Below are positions 5,648 through 16,690 of a DNA stretch of 35,338 nucleotides, piece by piece. The position numbers and the translations under genes are program-made. The stretch covers positions 1-35,338 of the forward strand of contig JAILEP010000081.1 in the NCBI GenBank assembly GCA_024697825.1. The letters are read 5' to 3'. The DNA comes from Acholeplasmatales bacterium (lineage in GTDB: Bacteria > Bacillota_I > Bacilli_A > Acholeplasmatales > Anaeroplasmataceae). A model generated the notes under the pieces. It saw only the letters and a list, made by a program, of their open reading frames with translations. It was not told the DNA's origin and made no database searches. The stretch's first letter is position 1, and each line of letters starts with the position of its first letter.

Positions 5648-8071
5648 ATTGAGAAGACGCATTATGTTAAGGTGCTTATCATCCAGCTAGTATGCTTGGC
5701 TATAGGCTTCTTATCAGCAGTAATAATCTTAATAGCAAATATGGAACTAAGCTTTTCTAATGTTTTAAAGTGGGGCTTATTCCTAACAGTATTCTATATG
5801 CTAATAGCAAATGTAATCACAATTAATAAGCTAGCTAGAGGAGCTGCTCAAATATTTATATTCTTTATTTCAGCAATACTTTTAGCATCTATAATTAGTG
5901 GTTATGTTTTATATGCTATATTTAATAGCTCATTCAATTTCAATAAGATTGATTGGTGGGGCTCATTAAATAAGGCAGTGAGTGTTGATTTTATGTTCTA
6001 TGGAACAGTTCTATTATTTATTATCCTTTACGTATTTATTTATTGCTTCTTCATAGATAGAAAGTTCTATGTATGGGTAAGAGGTGGTATCTTAGGTAAG
6101 GGTAAACTTAAGCAGATTGATACTAACCTAGAAAATTCTAGATGGTTAAATGAAGAAGAAAAGGCTAAGCTATTTAAGCATTATGAATATTCAGAGCTTG
6201 ATAAGATTGAAAAGGATGGTATTCCGGTTTTAGCTGAGCTTGAAAATAAGAATAAGGATTTAAGAATTGCCTTCAATTCTCCATGTCATTCTATTATCAT
6301 CGGTTCTACAGGTTCAGGTAAGACAACAACATTCGTTAACCCTATGATTCAGATTCTTGGTGCAACTAAGGCTGGATCTTCAATGATTATTACTGACCCT
6401 AAGGGTGAATTATTTAGCTTACATTCTAAATATTTAAAGGATAGAGGCTATAACGTAGTAGTAATTGATTTAAGAGATACTTATTCATCAAGTAGATGGA
6501 ATCCGCTTGATAATATTTATGATAATTATCAGGCATATGCAAATGCTCAAAACAATGTATATCAAAGAACTGATAATGTTGAGGACAGCGGTCTTGAGCT
6601 TGCAAATGAGCTTGAAACATTCGATTTAACTTGGTATGAATTCGATAATAAGGCTTATTCTAAATATGATGATTTAGTAAGAGCCATTAAGATTTATAAG
6701 AAGAGAACTTTTGATGAGGTTTATGAAGATTTAAATGACTTAGTTTCTGTATTAGTTCCAGTTGAAAATGACAAGGACCCAATGTGGGAAAAGGGTGCAC
6801 GTTCAATTGTTCTATCAGTATTACTTGCAATGCTTGAGGATAGCGAAAATCCAGAGCTTGGTATGACTAAGGATAAATATAATTTCTTCAATATGACTAA
6901 GATTTTACAGAATTCTGCAAATGATTATGCAGAATTAAGAAATTATTTCGCAGGACGTAGTGTTCTATCTAGAGCATATTCATTATCTAAGCAGGTATGT
7001 GATTGTGCTGAGCAGACTAGAGCATCATATATGTCAATTGTTTATGAAAAGCTTACTATGTTTAATGATATTGGTATTTGTGGTTTAACATCTTCAAGTG
7101 ATTTCTCATCTGAGGATATCGCAATGAAGCCAACTGCATTATTCCTAAAGATTCCTGATGAAAAGGATACAAGACATAATCTAGCTGCAATCTTTATTCT
7201 TAATATTTATAAGACATTAATTAAGGTTGCATCATCATATGAGGATCTATCACTTAAGCGTAATGTATATTTCATTCTAGATGAGTTCGGTAACATGCCA
7301 AGAATTGAAAAATTCGATAAGATGATTACAGTAGGTAGATCTAGAAAGATTTGGTTCAATATGATCATTCAGTCATATGCACAGCTAAATAATGTATATG
7401 GCGATACAGTCGCAGATATCGTTAAGGGTAACTGTGGTATTAAGATGTTTATCGGTTCAAACGATATGAACACATGTAAGGAATACAGTGAGCTATGTGG
7501 TAATATCACTGTCGTTACAGCATCATCTTCATCAACTACTGGTGGAAATGATATGAATATTACAAACCAGACACAGGTTAGACCACTTATCTATCCATCT
7601 GAGCTTCAGAGATTAAATAAGCCAGGAGATATTGGTCATTCAATTATTGTTACATTTGGTAATTATCCATTAAAGACTTATTTCGCACCAAGCTTTAAGG
7701 TTCCATTCTATAAGATTGGTATGATGGATATTTCTGATATCAAAGCTAGATACTTTGATGAAAATGCTATCTTCTATGATGTTACAAAGAGAAATAAGAA
7801 GATTTTAGAGGAGCAGGAGCAGGACAAGGGCATAAAGCTAGGCGGAAAGGTTCAGCGTCCAAAGGGTGAAGAGGAATATATTCCTGAGGATACTCCTGAT
7901 GTTATCGAAGAAATCAAGGAAGAGGAAGCAGAGGAAGAGTTAGAGGATAAGGATGAAAGAGATTATGAAATCCTTAAGTTCTTAAAGATGTATAGAGACT
8001 TCAAGGCAAAGAACCCTGATGTCAACCTAGATGAGCTTGCGATAGAGGAGGCTAAGCTAGGTAAAAGATAA
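5645..8071 (+). CDS. VirD4/TraG-type type IV coupling ATPase
   Basis: This 808-aa protein is the inner-membrane ATPase that recruits substrates to a T4SS channel. Four hydrophobic segments at about 9-30, 39-58, 67-93 and 112-135 anchor it. The soluble P-loop domain has Walker A GSTGSGKT (220-227), the family motif ITDPKGEL shortly after, and Walker B FILDEFGNMP (543-552). The late TraG signature around GNCGIKMFIGSNDM and a KPGDIGHSIIVTFGNYPLKT segment are also present. The last 100 residues are a highly acidic tail (EEEYIPEDTPDVIEEIKEEE and on), unusual in its charge and possibly a substrate or partner docking site. Such proteins are paired with VirB4-type ATPases in Gram-positive and mycoplasma conjugation systems, as here. 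Confidence 0.9.
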   Translation: MIEKTHYVKVLIIQLVCLAIGFLSAVIILIANMELSFSNVLKWGLFLTVFYMLIANVITINKLARGAAQIFIFFISAILLASIISGYVLYAIFNSSFNFNKIDWWGSLNKAVSVDFMFYGTVLLFIILYVFIYCFFIDRKFYVWVRGGILGKGKLKQIDTNLENSRWLNEEEKAKLFKHYEYSELDKIEKDGIPVLAELENKNKDLRIAFNSPCHSIIIGSTGSGKTTTFVNPMIQILGATKAGSSMIITDPKGELFSLHSKYLKDRGYNVVVIDLRDTYSSSRWNPLDNIYDNYQAYANAQNNVYQRTDNVEDSGLELANELETFDLTWYEFDNKAYSKYDDLVRAIKIYKKRTFDEVYEDLNDLVSVLVPVENDKDPMWEKGARSIVLSVLLAMLEDSENPELGMTKDKYNFFNMTKILQNSANDYAELRNYFAGRSVLSRAYSLSKQVCDCAEQTRASYMSIVYEKLTMFNDIGICGLTSSSDFSSEDIAMKPTALFLKIPDEKDTRHNLAAIFILNIYKTLIKVASSYEDLSLKRNVYFILDEFGNMPRIEKFDKMITVGRSRKIWFNMIIQSYAQLNNVYGDTVADIVKGNCGIKMFIGSNDMNTCKEYSELCGNITVVTASSSSTTGGNDMNITNQTQVRPLIYPSELQRLNKPGDIGHSIIVTFGNYPLKTYFAPSFKVPFYKIGMMDISDIKARYFDENAIFYDVTKRNKKILEEQEQDKGIKLGGKVQRPKGEEEYIPEDTPDVIEEIKEEEAEEELEDKDERDYEILKFLKMYRDFKAKNPDVNLDELAIEEAKLGKR

Positions 8072-8095
8072 TTACTCGGAAAAGAGGCTGATATT

Positions 8096-11000
8096 ATGAA
8101 AAGAAAAATTGCATACGTAATGTCGCTTATTACACTTTGCTTTACAATTCTTATTTTGTTAGCACAAAGTGTTATGGTAGAGGCTATAACATTTGATGAT
8201 ATCAATATTACACAAACAATTTCTAGGCTAGTAGCTGAGGCTAATGGCAGCACGATGGTTGGTATTGGCTTTACATCTGAGGATGAATGTGAGCAAATTG
8301 GTGATAGAACATATTATAGAATTCTATCTACTAAGACATCAATTTATGTTCCAGTATTTATTATTAATCCTAAGGCTACTGTATATAAGGTTTCGTATGA
8401 AACTGCTGAATATACAGCACTTGCTGGTACAGATTATACTGAAGTATCAGGTGATATCTATATTAAAACAGATGAAAATGCAAAGCTATACGGTACAAGC
8501 AGTGGTACAAAATATTACTATTCTTATGTAACTATTAGTGCAACTCAGTCAATGTTTAGAATTGATAATGATTTCTATGAGAATTCATACTTCAATGATG
8601 AAAATATCTCAGTTGATAATATCTCATATGGTAATGAATTCTTCTTCAGTATTACAAGTATAGTTGCAACAAGTGGTAATACTGATTGTACAATTTCAGC
8701 TGCGCTTGATACAGTTGCAATTCAGCTACCTGGTACAATCAATGATAACTACATGCGTTATTTAAATGGCGATTATACTGATTATAATTCCAAGCTTGAT
8801 AACCCTGAAGAGACAGTTTTAGGTGGAGTAAGCATGTATACTAATTTAACATATCGTTCATTAGGATACTATTTTGATTACACAGATGTCACTGTTAGTG
8901 ATGTTGATGGACTTGATGATGATTCAGATAAGGTAGAATATGCTAACCTATCTAATGTTGGTGATTATAGTATTTCTGGTAATCCGTATATAGATGCTGG
9001 TCTTGCTAATTTATTCATTAACTATAGCGGTAAATATAAAATGAAGAGCAACGTCACTGATGATGCTTGGAATAGAATTAGGGCATATGATACAGGAGGC
9101 ACAAAGATTTTTGATGTTACATCATATAGCACTGGTTCAGGTAAGAGTGTTACATCATCTTCATCAGAAAGTGGTGGAAATCCAATTTATTTAACTAATG
9201 ATACATCTCATGATTCTACTAAATATATTCAGGTTGATTCAACTAAGGCATCAAAGATTAAATTAGAATATACAGCTAATACATTCTGGCATAATGTAAG
9301 CTTATATGATCAAAGCATTCACTTAAAGATTGGAGATATTACAGCTCCTAAGGTTGTAGGTGTATCACTTGATACATCTAAGATTACAAGCACAAATCAT
9401 AAGGTTTATTATAGGATTAGATTATCAGAGCCAGTTTATGCACCTACTAATGCAGGCTTCCTAGCTGGTGTAAATGGTAATATGAGCCCTGATTCAGGCT
9501 ATGAATTAAGATTTAGGTATTATGGTGGTTCATTAACTAATACATTAATATTTGAGACTGATTTAGATGATTATAAGGGTAAAGGTAAATATTTAATTAA
9601 GAATATAACACCACTTGGTGTTGCAAATCTTAATACAACTAAATTAGATTATTTTGACAGATATTCATTTACTGAGACTGTAAATAGTAAGACAGTTAGA
9701 TATTCATTATTTGATGTACGTGATTTATCTCCACTTCTAAATAGCTTAGGCTCAGATGAATATGGTGTTTTAGAGGGATTTGATAAGGTTACATGCTCTA
9801 TTGATACACGTTTACCAAATATTCAGGTTACCCATACTAATACAATTGCTAAAACACATACAACTACATTTAGCTTAAGTGATTGCTCAACTGGTACTGT
9901 TTATTATGCGTTTACTGATAATTTAGATGATACAGTTGATTGGTCAACAGCTGCTAAGTTTGTCTATGATGCAGGAGATGAGGATGAATTCTCTAAGCAA
10001 ATAGTTACATCAGGCTATGATGGTATTAAATATATTCATGTTAAAGCAATCAACTCGTTTGGACTTGAGCAAACTGAGGTTTATTATGGAATTGATGATA
10101 AGCTTCAAAAATATCAATTCGATAGCTCAGGACCAACAGCAACAATAACGGCTTCTGATTCTAATACGACAAAATCAAGAACCTATACTATAAGCGCAAC
10201 CGATCTTCCTAGTGATTCATCGAGTGGTGTAAAGACAATATATGTTAAGGTTTATGATGAGGACGAAACAGAGCTAATAAGCTTAACAGCTAATAGGGAA
10301 ACATACACATTTACAATTGTCGCATCTGGTGATGGCAATAGTGTAGGATTAGGTGATGGTGAGCGTGGAAGCTATACAATTATTTATTATGTAATTGATG
10401 AGCTTGAAAATAAGAGCGAAGAATATACGCTAAAAACACAATTTGATACTAATGATTATTTTGATGGTGAAATAAGTGCAGATAGCAATAGTACAACTAT
10501 CCTAAATGATGAAGATAATAGAGAGCTAGTGCTTATTTCTAATACTGTAGATACAACTAATTCAGATGATACAACTACAGTTTATATGCCAACTACATTA
10601 ACTATCACATTTACTGATCCAGCTGGTACAGCAGGTGCATATGAGATTATTAATAATTTCTCTATAACGGATAGTAGTAATAATACTTATTCATATGCAG
10701 ATTTCACTTTTAGCTCAGATTCTTATATTCATGATTATTTCACAGCGACAATTAGTGATAGTAATCTTGTGTCTGATGGTAGTGATAGAGTATTTACATT
10801 AAAATTTACTGGTCATAATGCTGGTACTCTTGATTATGGCTATTTCGATATTAGATTAGAAACTGACCAAGGAAGAAGCTTTGTTTATAGAGTATATATT
10901 GGTACAGATGGTGAAAATACATCTAATATTGAAACTATTAATAATACAAATATTATTTTAAATAATGTTGTTAAGCTAAGTACTGATTATTCATTATTCT

Positions 11001-14000
11001 ATTATTTAGAGGAAACAGATAATGTTATCTCTGTTAATACAGTGAAGTATCATTCAACTGCAACAACTCCTAATCCAGTATTCTCTTCTAAGATATTTGC
11101 AAGAGAATTCGTATATGCAATGGAATTTAAGGATATTACTGCAGTTACATTAACTTCAGATCAGGCTACTTTATTAGCAGCTGATAATGGTGGTTATTAT
11201 AAGGCTACAGGAGAAACAACAACTCCTCAGGCTGGTCAGGTATGGATTCGTTATAAGATTTCATCTTGGACTGCATCATCAACATCATCAGCATGGCGTT
11301 ATTATTACTATTCTGATACTAGTAATTCATCAACAGTTAATCCTGGAGCTTTCAGTAGTAATTTATTAAATGCAATTAATAGTGTTACAGATACAATCTG
11401 TGCTTCATTATATTCAGATTATTTAGTAGATGATGTAGATGATTATGGAAATCCTAGAGTTTCTGCCACTGCGACATTCGCAGATGCATTCACTGTTACA
11501 AAAAGCTTAAGTGGAACTGTATTCAGTAACCCTATTTCATATTCAGGTGATACAGCTATCTATATTAATAATATTAAGGTTGATGGTAATTCATATAAGC
11601 TTGCAAAGAATTATTATCTATCTATTTCTTCAAATACAAGATTATATTTCTACGATTCTGATAATGATAAATATTATCCAATCAGTAGTGATTATGATGA
11701 TTACAATGTTTATGATGCATTAAAGGAAGTAATGGAGCTTGATGAGGCTGATTTAACTTCTAAGGTAATTTATTTATATGAATTTGATTCATCAGGATCT
11801 AATTCAATTGCATTATATCTTGATGTTGTGGCACCACAAATTACAGTTAATGTCGTTGATGTTGATGGTGTAAGTGGAGCGATGACAGTATCTTCTAATA
11901 ATAAGAATGTTTCAATCACTGGTTCTTATATTTCACTTGTAAGTTTAATTGATGAGGATAGCTATAGCTATGTAATTGTTAGAACTTATATTAGAGCTAA
12001 TGTTGGTACATTCCTAAACTTCTATAGAGCAGATGATATTACTGAAAGTAGTCCTGTATTATCTGGTGGTAATTATATTGTTACTGTATCAGATAGATCT
12101 GGTAATTCATATTCATTCTATGTATTTGTTAATGATACAACCCTATCTGTTAATCAGACAGTTGTTGAAAACGAATATTATAAGATTGAATGTAATAGAA
12201 CTAGTGACCAGATTTCATTATTTGAGGTTTATTTCAATGGTGCACTAGTAACTAATACTTATGATTTAACAAAGAAGTATACAGCATCAGGCTTATATAG
12301 AATTTATATTAGAGATATTTATGGTAATACATATGATGAATATTATGAATTCGAACGTGATTACCCAGTAGTAACTTGGAGCTATTATATTGATGGTTCT
12401 TATACAACATATAAAGAAACAGAAGGAACATGCCCAATGAAGCTTACTGGTACAGGTGAGGGCGAATATACTATTGTAACTAATACATCATTAGCATTCG
12501 TTTATTCATCATCTTGTACAGTTACATTTGAGGTAGAGCCATCTACTTACACTATGAGTGAAACTACAAATAAGGTTACTATTGGTGCAAGTGGTGAGGC
12601 AACATCCTTTGTATTAAGGGTTGCATACTCAAATCTTCCTAGTGTTTATACTAGATATATTTGTATAGTAGATACATCAGCTCCATTAATTAAGGCTAGA
12701 TGTACTTATCCAACTTATGATTTAGATACAGACTCAACTAATTTAGTAATTGAAGATGGTGCAATTAAAACACCTGTAAGCTTCTGGTACGATAGCATGA
12801 ATTCAGCTACTAATAATCATAATATTGAGGATGGTACAGTAGAATACGCTGATACATTCAATATCAATGTATCTGATGAATATACTATTTACTCAATTGA
12901 GGTTTATTTAAATGGCGAAAAGGTTAAGTATTTATCTAATCAGTCAAATTGTAGCTTCGATATGACTGGCTATGGTACTTATACAATAATCGCAACTGAT
13001 ATTTATGGTAATAAATCAGAATTCAATTTTGAAAATCGTGATACATCAGGATTTGGATATGTAATAGACGGTACTGCTATAACATTATCTTCTGATTTAA
13101 CAGGCTATTTCAATGATTCAACATTAGAATTTGAGGATATCTATTATGGCCATGAGTCTACAGTATTAAGACTAATGGAAAATGGTGCATTTAGAGTTAT
13201 TCTAAGACATGGTGATGATGTTTCATATGCGGTATTTAAATTTGATGGTACTTATCTAACAGAATATAAGTATATTGTATATACATTAACTGATGGTACT
13301 CAGGTATTAGGTACTGAATATGCTAATAGATATTTATTCGTTGATGGTGCAACTGAAACTATTACACTTGGTAATTTATCATTTACTATTCAATATGTAG
13401 CTGATCCAACAGCTCAATATTATAAGAATTCATTAAAGGTTATCTTTAATGTAATTGATGATGATGAATATACTGTTGATTTCAGATTTGATTCAGAGCT
13501 TGGCTTCCCTTATTATGTGAAGTTTGGTTTATCAACTTATACATCAGGTGTTAAGTTCTATAATCAATTAAATGAAGAAATTGGTGTTACAACAACTGAT
13601 CAGGTAAAGATTAGTGAGCAGTTCACAATTTCAACAGATACTGACGCTGATATCTTAGTTTTATATGATGCAGCAGGACATTTCATTTATGCTAATAATA
13701 TTTATGAATATGGTAAATATTATAGTGATGAGGGTGCATATTTAGTTTCTATTACTAATAAATACGGTAATGTATCTAAATATAATGTAATATATTATGA
13801 ATCATATTTAGTTGCAGTAAATATTGTTTATGAGGATACAACTTCATTCTCATTAAATAATCCAAAGGAAGCTTATTCTAATTATATTATTAAGGTAATA
13901 TTATATGATGAAAGCACAATTACTATAACTAAGGATGGCGAGGAATTCACTCCTGAGGTAACATTTGCAAATGAGGTTTATTCATTTAAGCTTACTCTTG

Positions 14001-15700
14001 AGGGTGATTATGAATTAAGCCTTGTTAATACATATGGCAGTAAATTTGAATTTAGTGCTCATATTAAGAATGAGACTCTTGAGGAGGATAATTTATTATC
14101 CGGCTACAATGAGGATGCCTTAAGAAGAAGCGATGGCTATACTAACCAGGCTCTTACTATCGATTATGATGTGGCTAATAATTATAGCTATGTTGGTGTT
14201 AAATATGGTGATAATGATACTATTGTGCTTAAGGATACAGTCACTGGTAGTGATATCGCACTTGATGCATCAATCCTAGCTGGTTATATTGGTTCACTTG
14301 GTGATGGTACTTATGATGTAATTATTAGAGATATTTACGGTAATTCTCATATCGATAAGGTTTATTATAGAGGTACTAATACCTTCACATTAGAAAGAAG
14401 AATTAGAACTTCTGTTGAGAATGAGGAATATAGTATTGAAAAGGCCGTAGAGCTTGGCTTCTGGTCAAATAGCTCATTATTATTTGAAACAGCAGCAACA
14501 ACTTATCAATTTACCTTAGATGGTAAGGAGGTTTCACTTCCTTATAAGCTAAGCTATGCTGGTACAGAAAATGATGGTGCTTATATCTATAAGATTACTT
14601 ATATTGATGAATATGGATTCAAATATGAATTCGATGCTCATTTAGTTAGAACAACCCTTAACCTTGCAGTATCTGAGGATGCGAAGGCTATAGAAATTGA
14701 AGGTATAATGACTACTAAGTATTCATTCACAATGCTATATGATGATACAATTTCTTCATGTAGCTACATTAAGGATTCTGTATCTTATCCATATTCAGGA
14801 CAAGAAATTTCAGAAGATGGTGTTTACCGCTTTGTCGCAACAGACCTTGCAGGAAACAATACATCATTTACAATTGTTAAGGACTCAATTGTTGAATTCG
14901 CATTTAAGAATTCAGCAAGCGTTAAGCAGGTAATATTTGGTGAAACTATTACTATACTTAGATTGAGCTTTACATCAGTTAACGGGGATTCATCTTACAT
15001 TTATGCTGCATATAAGGACGGCGAAAAGATTAAGGATATCACTGATATCTATAATGAGGTCGGTACTTATGAATTCCTAATTAGGGATGCGGTAGGAAAT
15101 GAAACATACTTCAAATTCAGAATGATTAACAATGTTGTTGGATCATTTGAATATGAGACACCATATTCATACTTGGTTACATCAGTAATCTATTATACTA
15201 AGCTAATTCCAGAAATCTCATATATGGAATATGTAGAGCAATTCGCTGACTATTCTAAGATGAGCTTTAAGGAGGATGGCTTCTATGAGATTACAACTCA
15301 ATCAAAGGATACAGGTGAAATAATTAAGCTATCATTTGAAATTAATACAGCAGCTCCAGAGGCTACATTAACAGGTGTCGCAAATGGCGGTACAACTATT
15401 AATGATGTCAACTTAGATAATCTAAAGGCCGGAGATGTAGTAGAGGTTTATAGAAATGGTACTTTAGTTAATACATACTATATCGCTATTGATGGTGATG
15501 ATATAACTAGTATTAAAGATGGTGGTAAATATAAGATTGTTATAACAAATGCAGCTGGTGTTAGTAGTACACTAGAATTTACAAGAAAGCATACAGCCAA
15601 TGTCGCAGGCTCAGCTTTAGTTGTTATAGGTTCTGTAGTTGCAGTTGGTTTAATATTCTTTGGTATTTTGCAACATAATAAAAAGAAAACTGATATTTAA
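8096..15700 (+). CDS. Giant membrane-anchored surface protein with Ig-like repeats
   Basis: A 2534-aa protein of no family I can name. It begins with a signal peptide (KRK, hydrophobic core, probable cleavage after VEA at about residue 30). It ends in one transmembrane helix (GSALVVIGSVVAVGLIFFGIL) and a short positive tail HNKKKTDI. The bulk is therefore outside the membrane. There is no LPXTG motif, so anchoring is by the helix rather than by sortase. At least nine repeats in the second half close with a strand pattern like Y-x-h-x-h-x-D-x-Y-G-N (RIYIRDIYGN, TIIATDIYGN, DVIIRDIYGN, RFVATDLAGN, EFLIRDAVGN), typical of bacterial Ig-like modules. The first half is richer in Ser, Thr and Asp. 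Lying between coupling protein and pilin genes, it may be a contact or adhesion factor of the T4SS; large surface proteins also occur in mycoplasma ICEs. Confidence 0.75.
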   Translation: MKRKIAYVMSLITLCFTILILLAQSVMVEAITFDDINITQTISRLVAEANGSTMVGIGFTSEDECEQIGDRTYYRILSTKTSIYVPVFIINPKATVYKVSYETAEYTALAGTDYTEVSGDIYIKTDENAKLYGTSSGTKYYYSYVTISATQSMFRIDNDFYENSYFNDENISVDNISYGNEFFFSITSIVATSGNTDCTISAALDTVAIQLPGTINDNYMRYLNGDYTDYNSKLDNPEETVLGGVSMYTNLTYRSLGYYFDYTDVTVSDVDGLDDDSDKVEYANLSNVGDYSISGNPYIDAGLANLFINYSGKYKMKSNVTDDAWNRIRAYDTGGTKIFDVTSYSTGSGKSVTSSSSESGGNPIYLTNDTSHDSTKYIQVDSTKASKIKLEYTANTFWHNVSLYDQSIHLKIGDITAPKVVGVSLDTSKITSTNHKVYYRIRLSEPVYAPTNAGFLAGVNGNMSPDSGYELRFRYYGGSLTNTLIFETDLDDYKGKGKYLIKNITPLGVANLNTTKLDYFDRYSFTETVNSKTVRYSLFDVRDLSPLLNSLGSDEYGVLEGFDKVTCSIDTRLPNIQVTHTNTIAKTHTTTFSLSDCSTGTVYYAFTDNLDDTVDWSTAAKFVYDAGDEDEFSKQIVTSGYDGIKYIHVKAINSFGLEQTEVYYGIDDKLQKYQFDSSGPTATITASDSNTTKSRTYTISATDLPSDSSSGVKTIYVKVYDEDETELISLTANRETYTFTIVASGDGNSVGLGDGERGSYTIIYYVIDELENKSEEYTLKTQFDTNDYFDGEISADSNSTTILNDEDNRELVLISNTVDTTNSDDTTTVYMPTTLTITFTDPAGTAGAYEIINNFSITDSSNNTYSYADFTFSSDSYIHDYFTATISDSNLVSDGSDRVFTLKFTGHNAGTLDYGYFDIRLETDQGRSFVYRVYIGTDGENTSNIETINNTNIILNNVVKLSTDYSLFYYLEETDNVISVNTVKYHSTATTPNPVFSSKIFAREFVYAMEFKDITAVTLTSDQATLLAADNGGYYKATGETTTPQAGQVWIRYKISSWTASSTSSAWRYYYYSDTSNSSTVNPGAFSSNLLNAINSVTDTICASLYSDYLVDDVDDYGNPRVSATATFADAFTVTKSLSGTVFSNPISYSGDTAIYINNIKVDGNSYKLAKNYYLSISSNTRLYFYDSDNDKYYPISSDYDDYNVYDALKEVMELDEADLTSKVIYLYEFDSSGSNSIALYLDVVAPQITVNVVDVDGVSGAMTVSSNNKNVSITGSYISLVSLIDEDSYSYVIVRTYIRANVGTFLNFYRADDITESSPVLSGGNYIVTVSDRSGNSYSFYVFVNDTTLSVNQTVVENEYYKIECNRTSDQISLFEVYFNGALVTNTYDLTKKYTASGLYRIYIRDIYGNTYDEYYEFERDYPVVTWSYYIDGSYTTYKETEGTCPMKLTGTGEGEYTIVTNTSLAFVYSSSCTVTFEVEPSTYTMSETTNKVTIGASGEATSFVLRVAYSNLPSVYTRYICIVDTSAPLIKARCTYPTYDLDTDSTNLVIEDGAIKTPVSFWYDSMNSATNNHNIEDGTVEYADTFNINVSDEYTIYSIEVYLNGEKVKYLSNQSNCSFDMTGYGTYTIIATDIYGNKSEFNFENRDTSGFGYVIDGTAITLSSDLTGYFNDSTLEFEDIYYGHESTVLRLMENGAFRVILRHGDDVSYAVFKFDGTYLTEYKYIVYTLTDGTQVLGTEYANRYLFVDGATETITLGNLSFTIQYVADPTAQYYKNSLKVIFNVIDDDEYTVDFRFDSELGFPYYVKFGLSTYTSGVKFYNQLNEEIGVTTTDQVKISEQFTISTDTDADILVLYDAAGHFIYANNIYEYGKYYSDEGAYLVSITNKYGNVSKYNVIYYESYLVAVNIVYEDTTSFSLNNPKEAYSNYIIKVILYDESTITITKDGEEFTPEVTFANEVYSFKLTLEGDYELSLVNTYGSKFEFSAHIKNETLEEDNLLSGYNEDALRRSDGYTNQALTIDYDVANNYSYVGVKYGDNDTIVLKDTVTGSDIALDASILAGYIGSLGDGTYDVIIRDIYGNSHIDKVYYRGTNTFTLERRIRTSVENEEYSIEKAVELGFWSNSSLLFETAATTYQFTLDGKEVSLPYKLSYAGTENDGAYIYKITYIDEYGFKYEFDAHLVRTTLNLAVSEDAKAIEIEGIMTTKYSFTMLYDDTISSCSYIKDSVSYPYSGQEISEDGVYRFVATDLAGNNTSFTIVKDSIVEFAFKNSASVKQVIFGETITILRLSFTSVNGDSSYIYAAYKDGEKIKDITDIYNEVGTYEFLIRDAVGNETYFKFRMINNVVGSFEYETPYSYLVTSVIYYTKLIPEISYMEYVEQFADYSKMSFKEDGFYEITTQSKDTGEIIKLSFEINTAAPEATLTGVANGGTTINDVNLDNLKAGDVVEVYRNGTLVNTYYIAIDGDDITSIKDGGKYKIVITNAAGVSSTLEFTRKHTANVAGSALVVIGSVVAVGLIFFGILQHNKKKTDI

Positions 15701-15724
15701 AAAAGAAAAGTGAGGAAAAAGATT

Positions 15725-16030
15725 ATGACAAGTTTATTTTTAGAGACAATTAGTTCAAGTAAATTAAAATCTATTGCTCAGCCAATCCTTGATATTTGTG
15801 AGGCTGTTATTCCAGTTTTACTTGCAGTAGTTACAGCAATTGGTGCTATTTACTGTATTTTACTAGGTGTACGTTATGCAAAGGCTGATGACCAGCAGGA
15901 GCATGATAAGGCTAAGAAGGCATTAAAGAATGCGATTATTGGTTTCGTATTAATCTTCGTATTATTAGTAATGCTTTACTTCGGTACAGACGTATTCGAG
16001 AACTGGTACGAATCTCAGGTTAACGGCTAA
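15725..16030 (+). CDS. Pilin-like T4SS protein (Mbov_0395/VirB2-like)
   Basis: A 101-aa protein with two hydrophobic helices: about 27-49 (IPVLLAVVTAIGAIYCILLGVRY) and about 71-89 (AIIGFVLIFVLLVMLYF). They are separated by a charged loop (AKADDQQEHDKAKKALK). Size and layout match the VirB2/TrbC-type and mycoplasma-ICE pilin-like (Mbov_0395 family) proteins, which form the extracellular or channel-lining subunit. I chose ATG 15725 rather than the in-frame GTG 15710, since GTGAGG then acts as ribosome binding site; GTG would add MRKKI. It sits directly upstream of a lipoprotein and the VirB6-like gene, as expected for a T4SS core. Confidence 0.75.
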   Translation: MTSLFLETISSSKLKSIAQPILDICEAVIPVLLAVVTAIGAIYCILLGVRYAKADDQQEHDKAKKALKNAIIGFVLIFVLLVMLYFGTDVFENWYESQVNG

Positions 16031-16041
16031 AAGAGGCTTTT

Positions 16042-16659
16042 ATGAGAGTTAGGGTAGAAAGGTTCATAGCAGCTTTAATGCTAATTCCATTAATGATGCT
16101 CACAGGCTGCTATGATCTTGGATCCTTTGAAGACCTTGATGATTATTATGATTCCTTTTCAGATGCGACATTCTATAATAAGACCTTTGGCTCGAGTTCA
16201 TATTCGATAGAGGACTATTTATACAATGAAGAGACTCAGAATGATTATAACAAGGAGGATAATGACATTACATTTATGTCTAGTGGTTATTATTCTTATT
16301 TGACTTTAAAATGTGAGCGAGATATGACTATAAGATCCGTTGCCTTTTTCGTAAAGGCAAGCAGCAGTGACACATTATATTATGAGATTTATCATGTGAC
16401 TGGCTTTGATACTGGTAATTTTTCAAGCTATGACGCTGAATCTAAATCAAGCACAGACCTAGAAAGTCCTTTAAATGAGGATAGTACTATCACTAAGAAG
16501 GATGATTGGGCTTATTGCGAGATTAAATGTAATGAGGGATTTGTTGAAGGAAATTATTTAGTTATAAAATTTGTAAATAATACATATGATGGAAAAATAA
16601 ATTCATACGGCGAAATTAACTTTTTAATGGTTAATCTTTTAGTACGTGCTGAATTTTAA
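16042..16659 (+). CDS. Lipoprotein of unknown function in the T4SS operon
   Basis: A 205-aa protein with a lipoprotein signal peptide ending in the lipobox LTGC (Cys23). The first 60 mature residues are rich in Asp, Tyr and Ser (LDDYYDSFSD) and probably disordered. The rest has alternating strand-like sequence (YYSYLTLKCERDMTIRSVAFFVKA, WAYCEIKCNEGF, YLVIKFVNN) and looks like one beta-sandwich domain. It lies 11 bp after the pilin-like gene with AGAGG as ribosome binding site. It could be an outer-face scaffold or T4SS surface component, comparable in place to the small lipoproteins of other Gram-positive systems. I recognise no family. Confidence 0.65.
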   Translation: MRVRVERFIAALMLIPLMMLTGCYDLGSFEDLDDYYDSFSDATFYNKTFGSSSYSIEDYLYNEETQNDYNKEDNDITFMSSGYYSYLTLKCERDMTIRSVAFFVKASSSDTLYYEIYHVTGFDTGNFSSYDAESKSSTDLESPLNEDSTITKKDDWAYCEIKCNEGFVEGNYLVIKFVNNTYDGKINSYGEINFLMVNLLVRAEF

Positions 16660-16690
16660 ATTTATTTATTAAATAGGAGGTGATGGCAAT

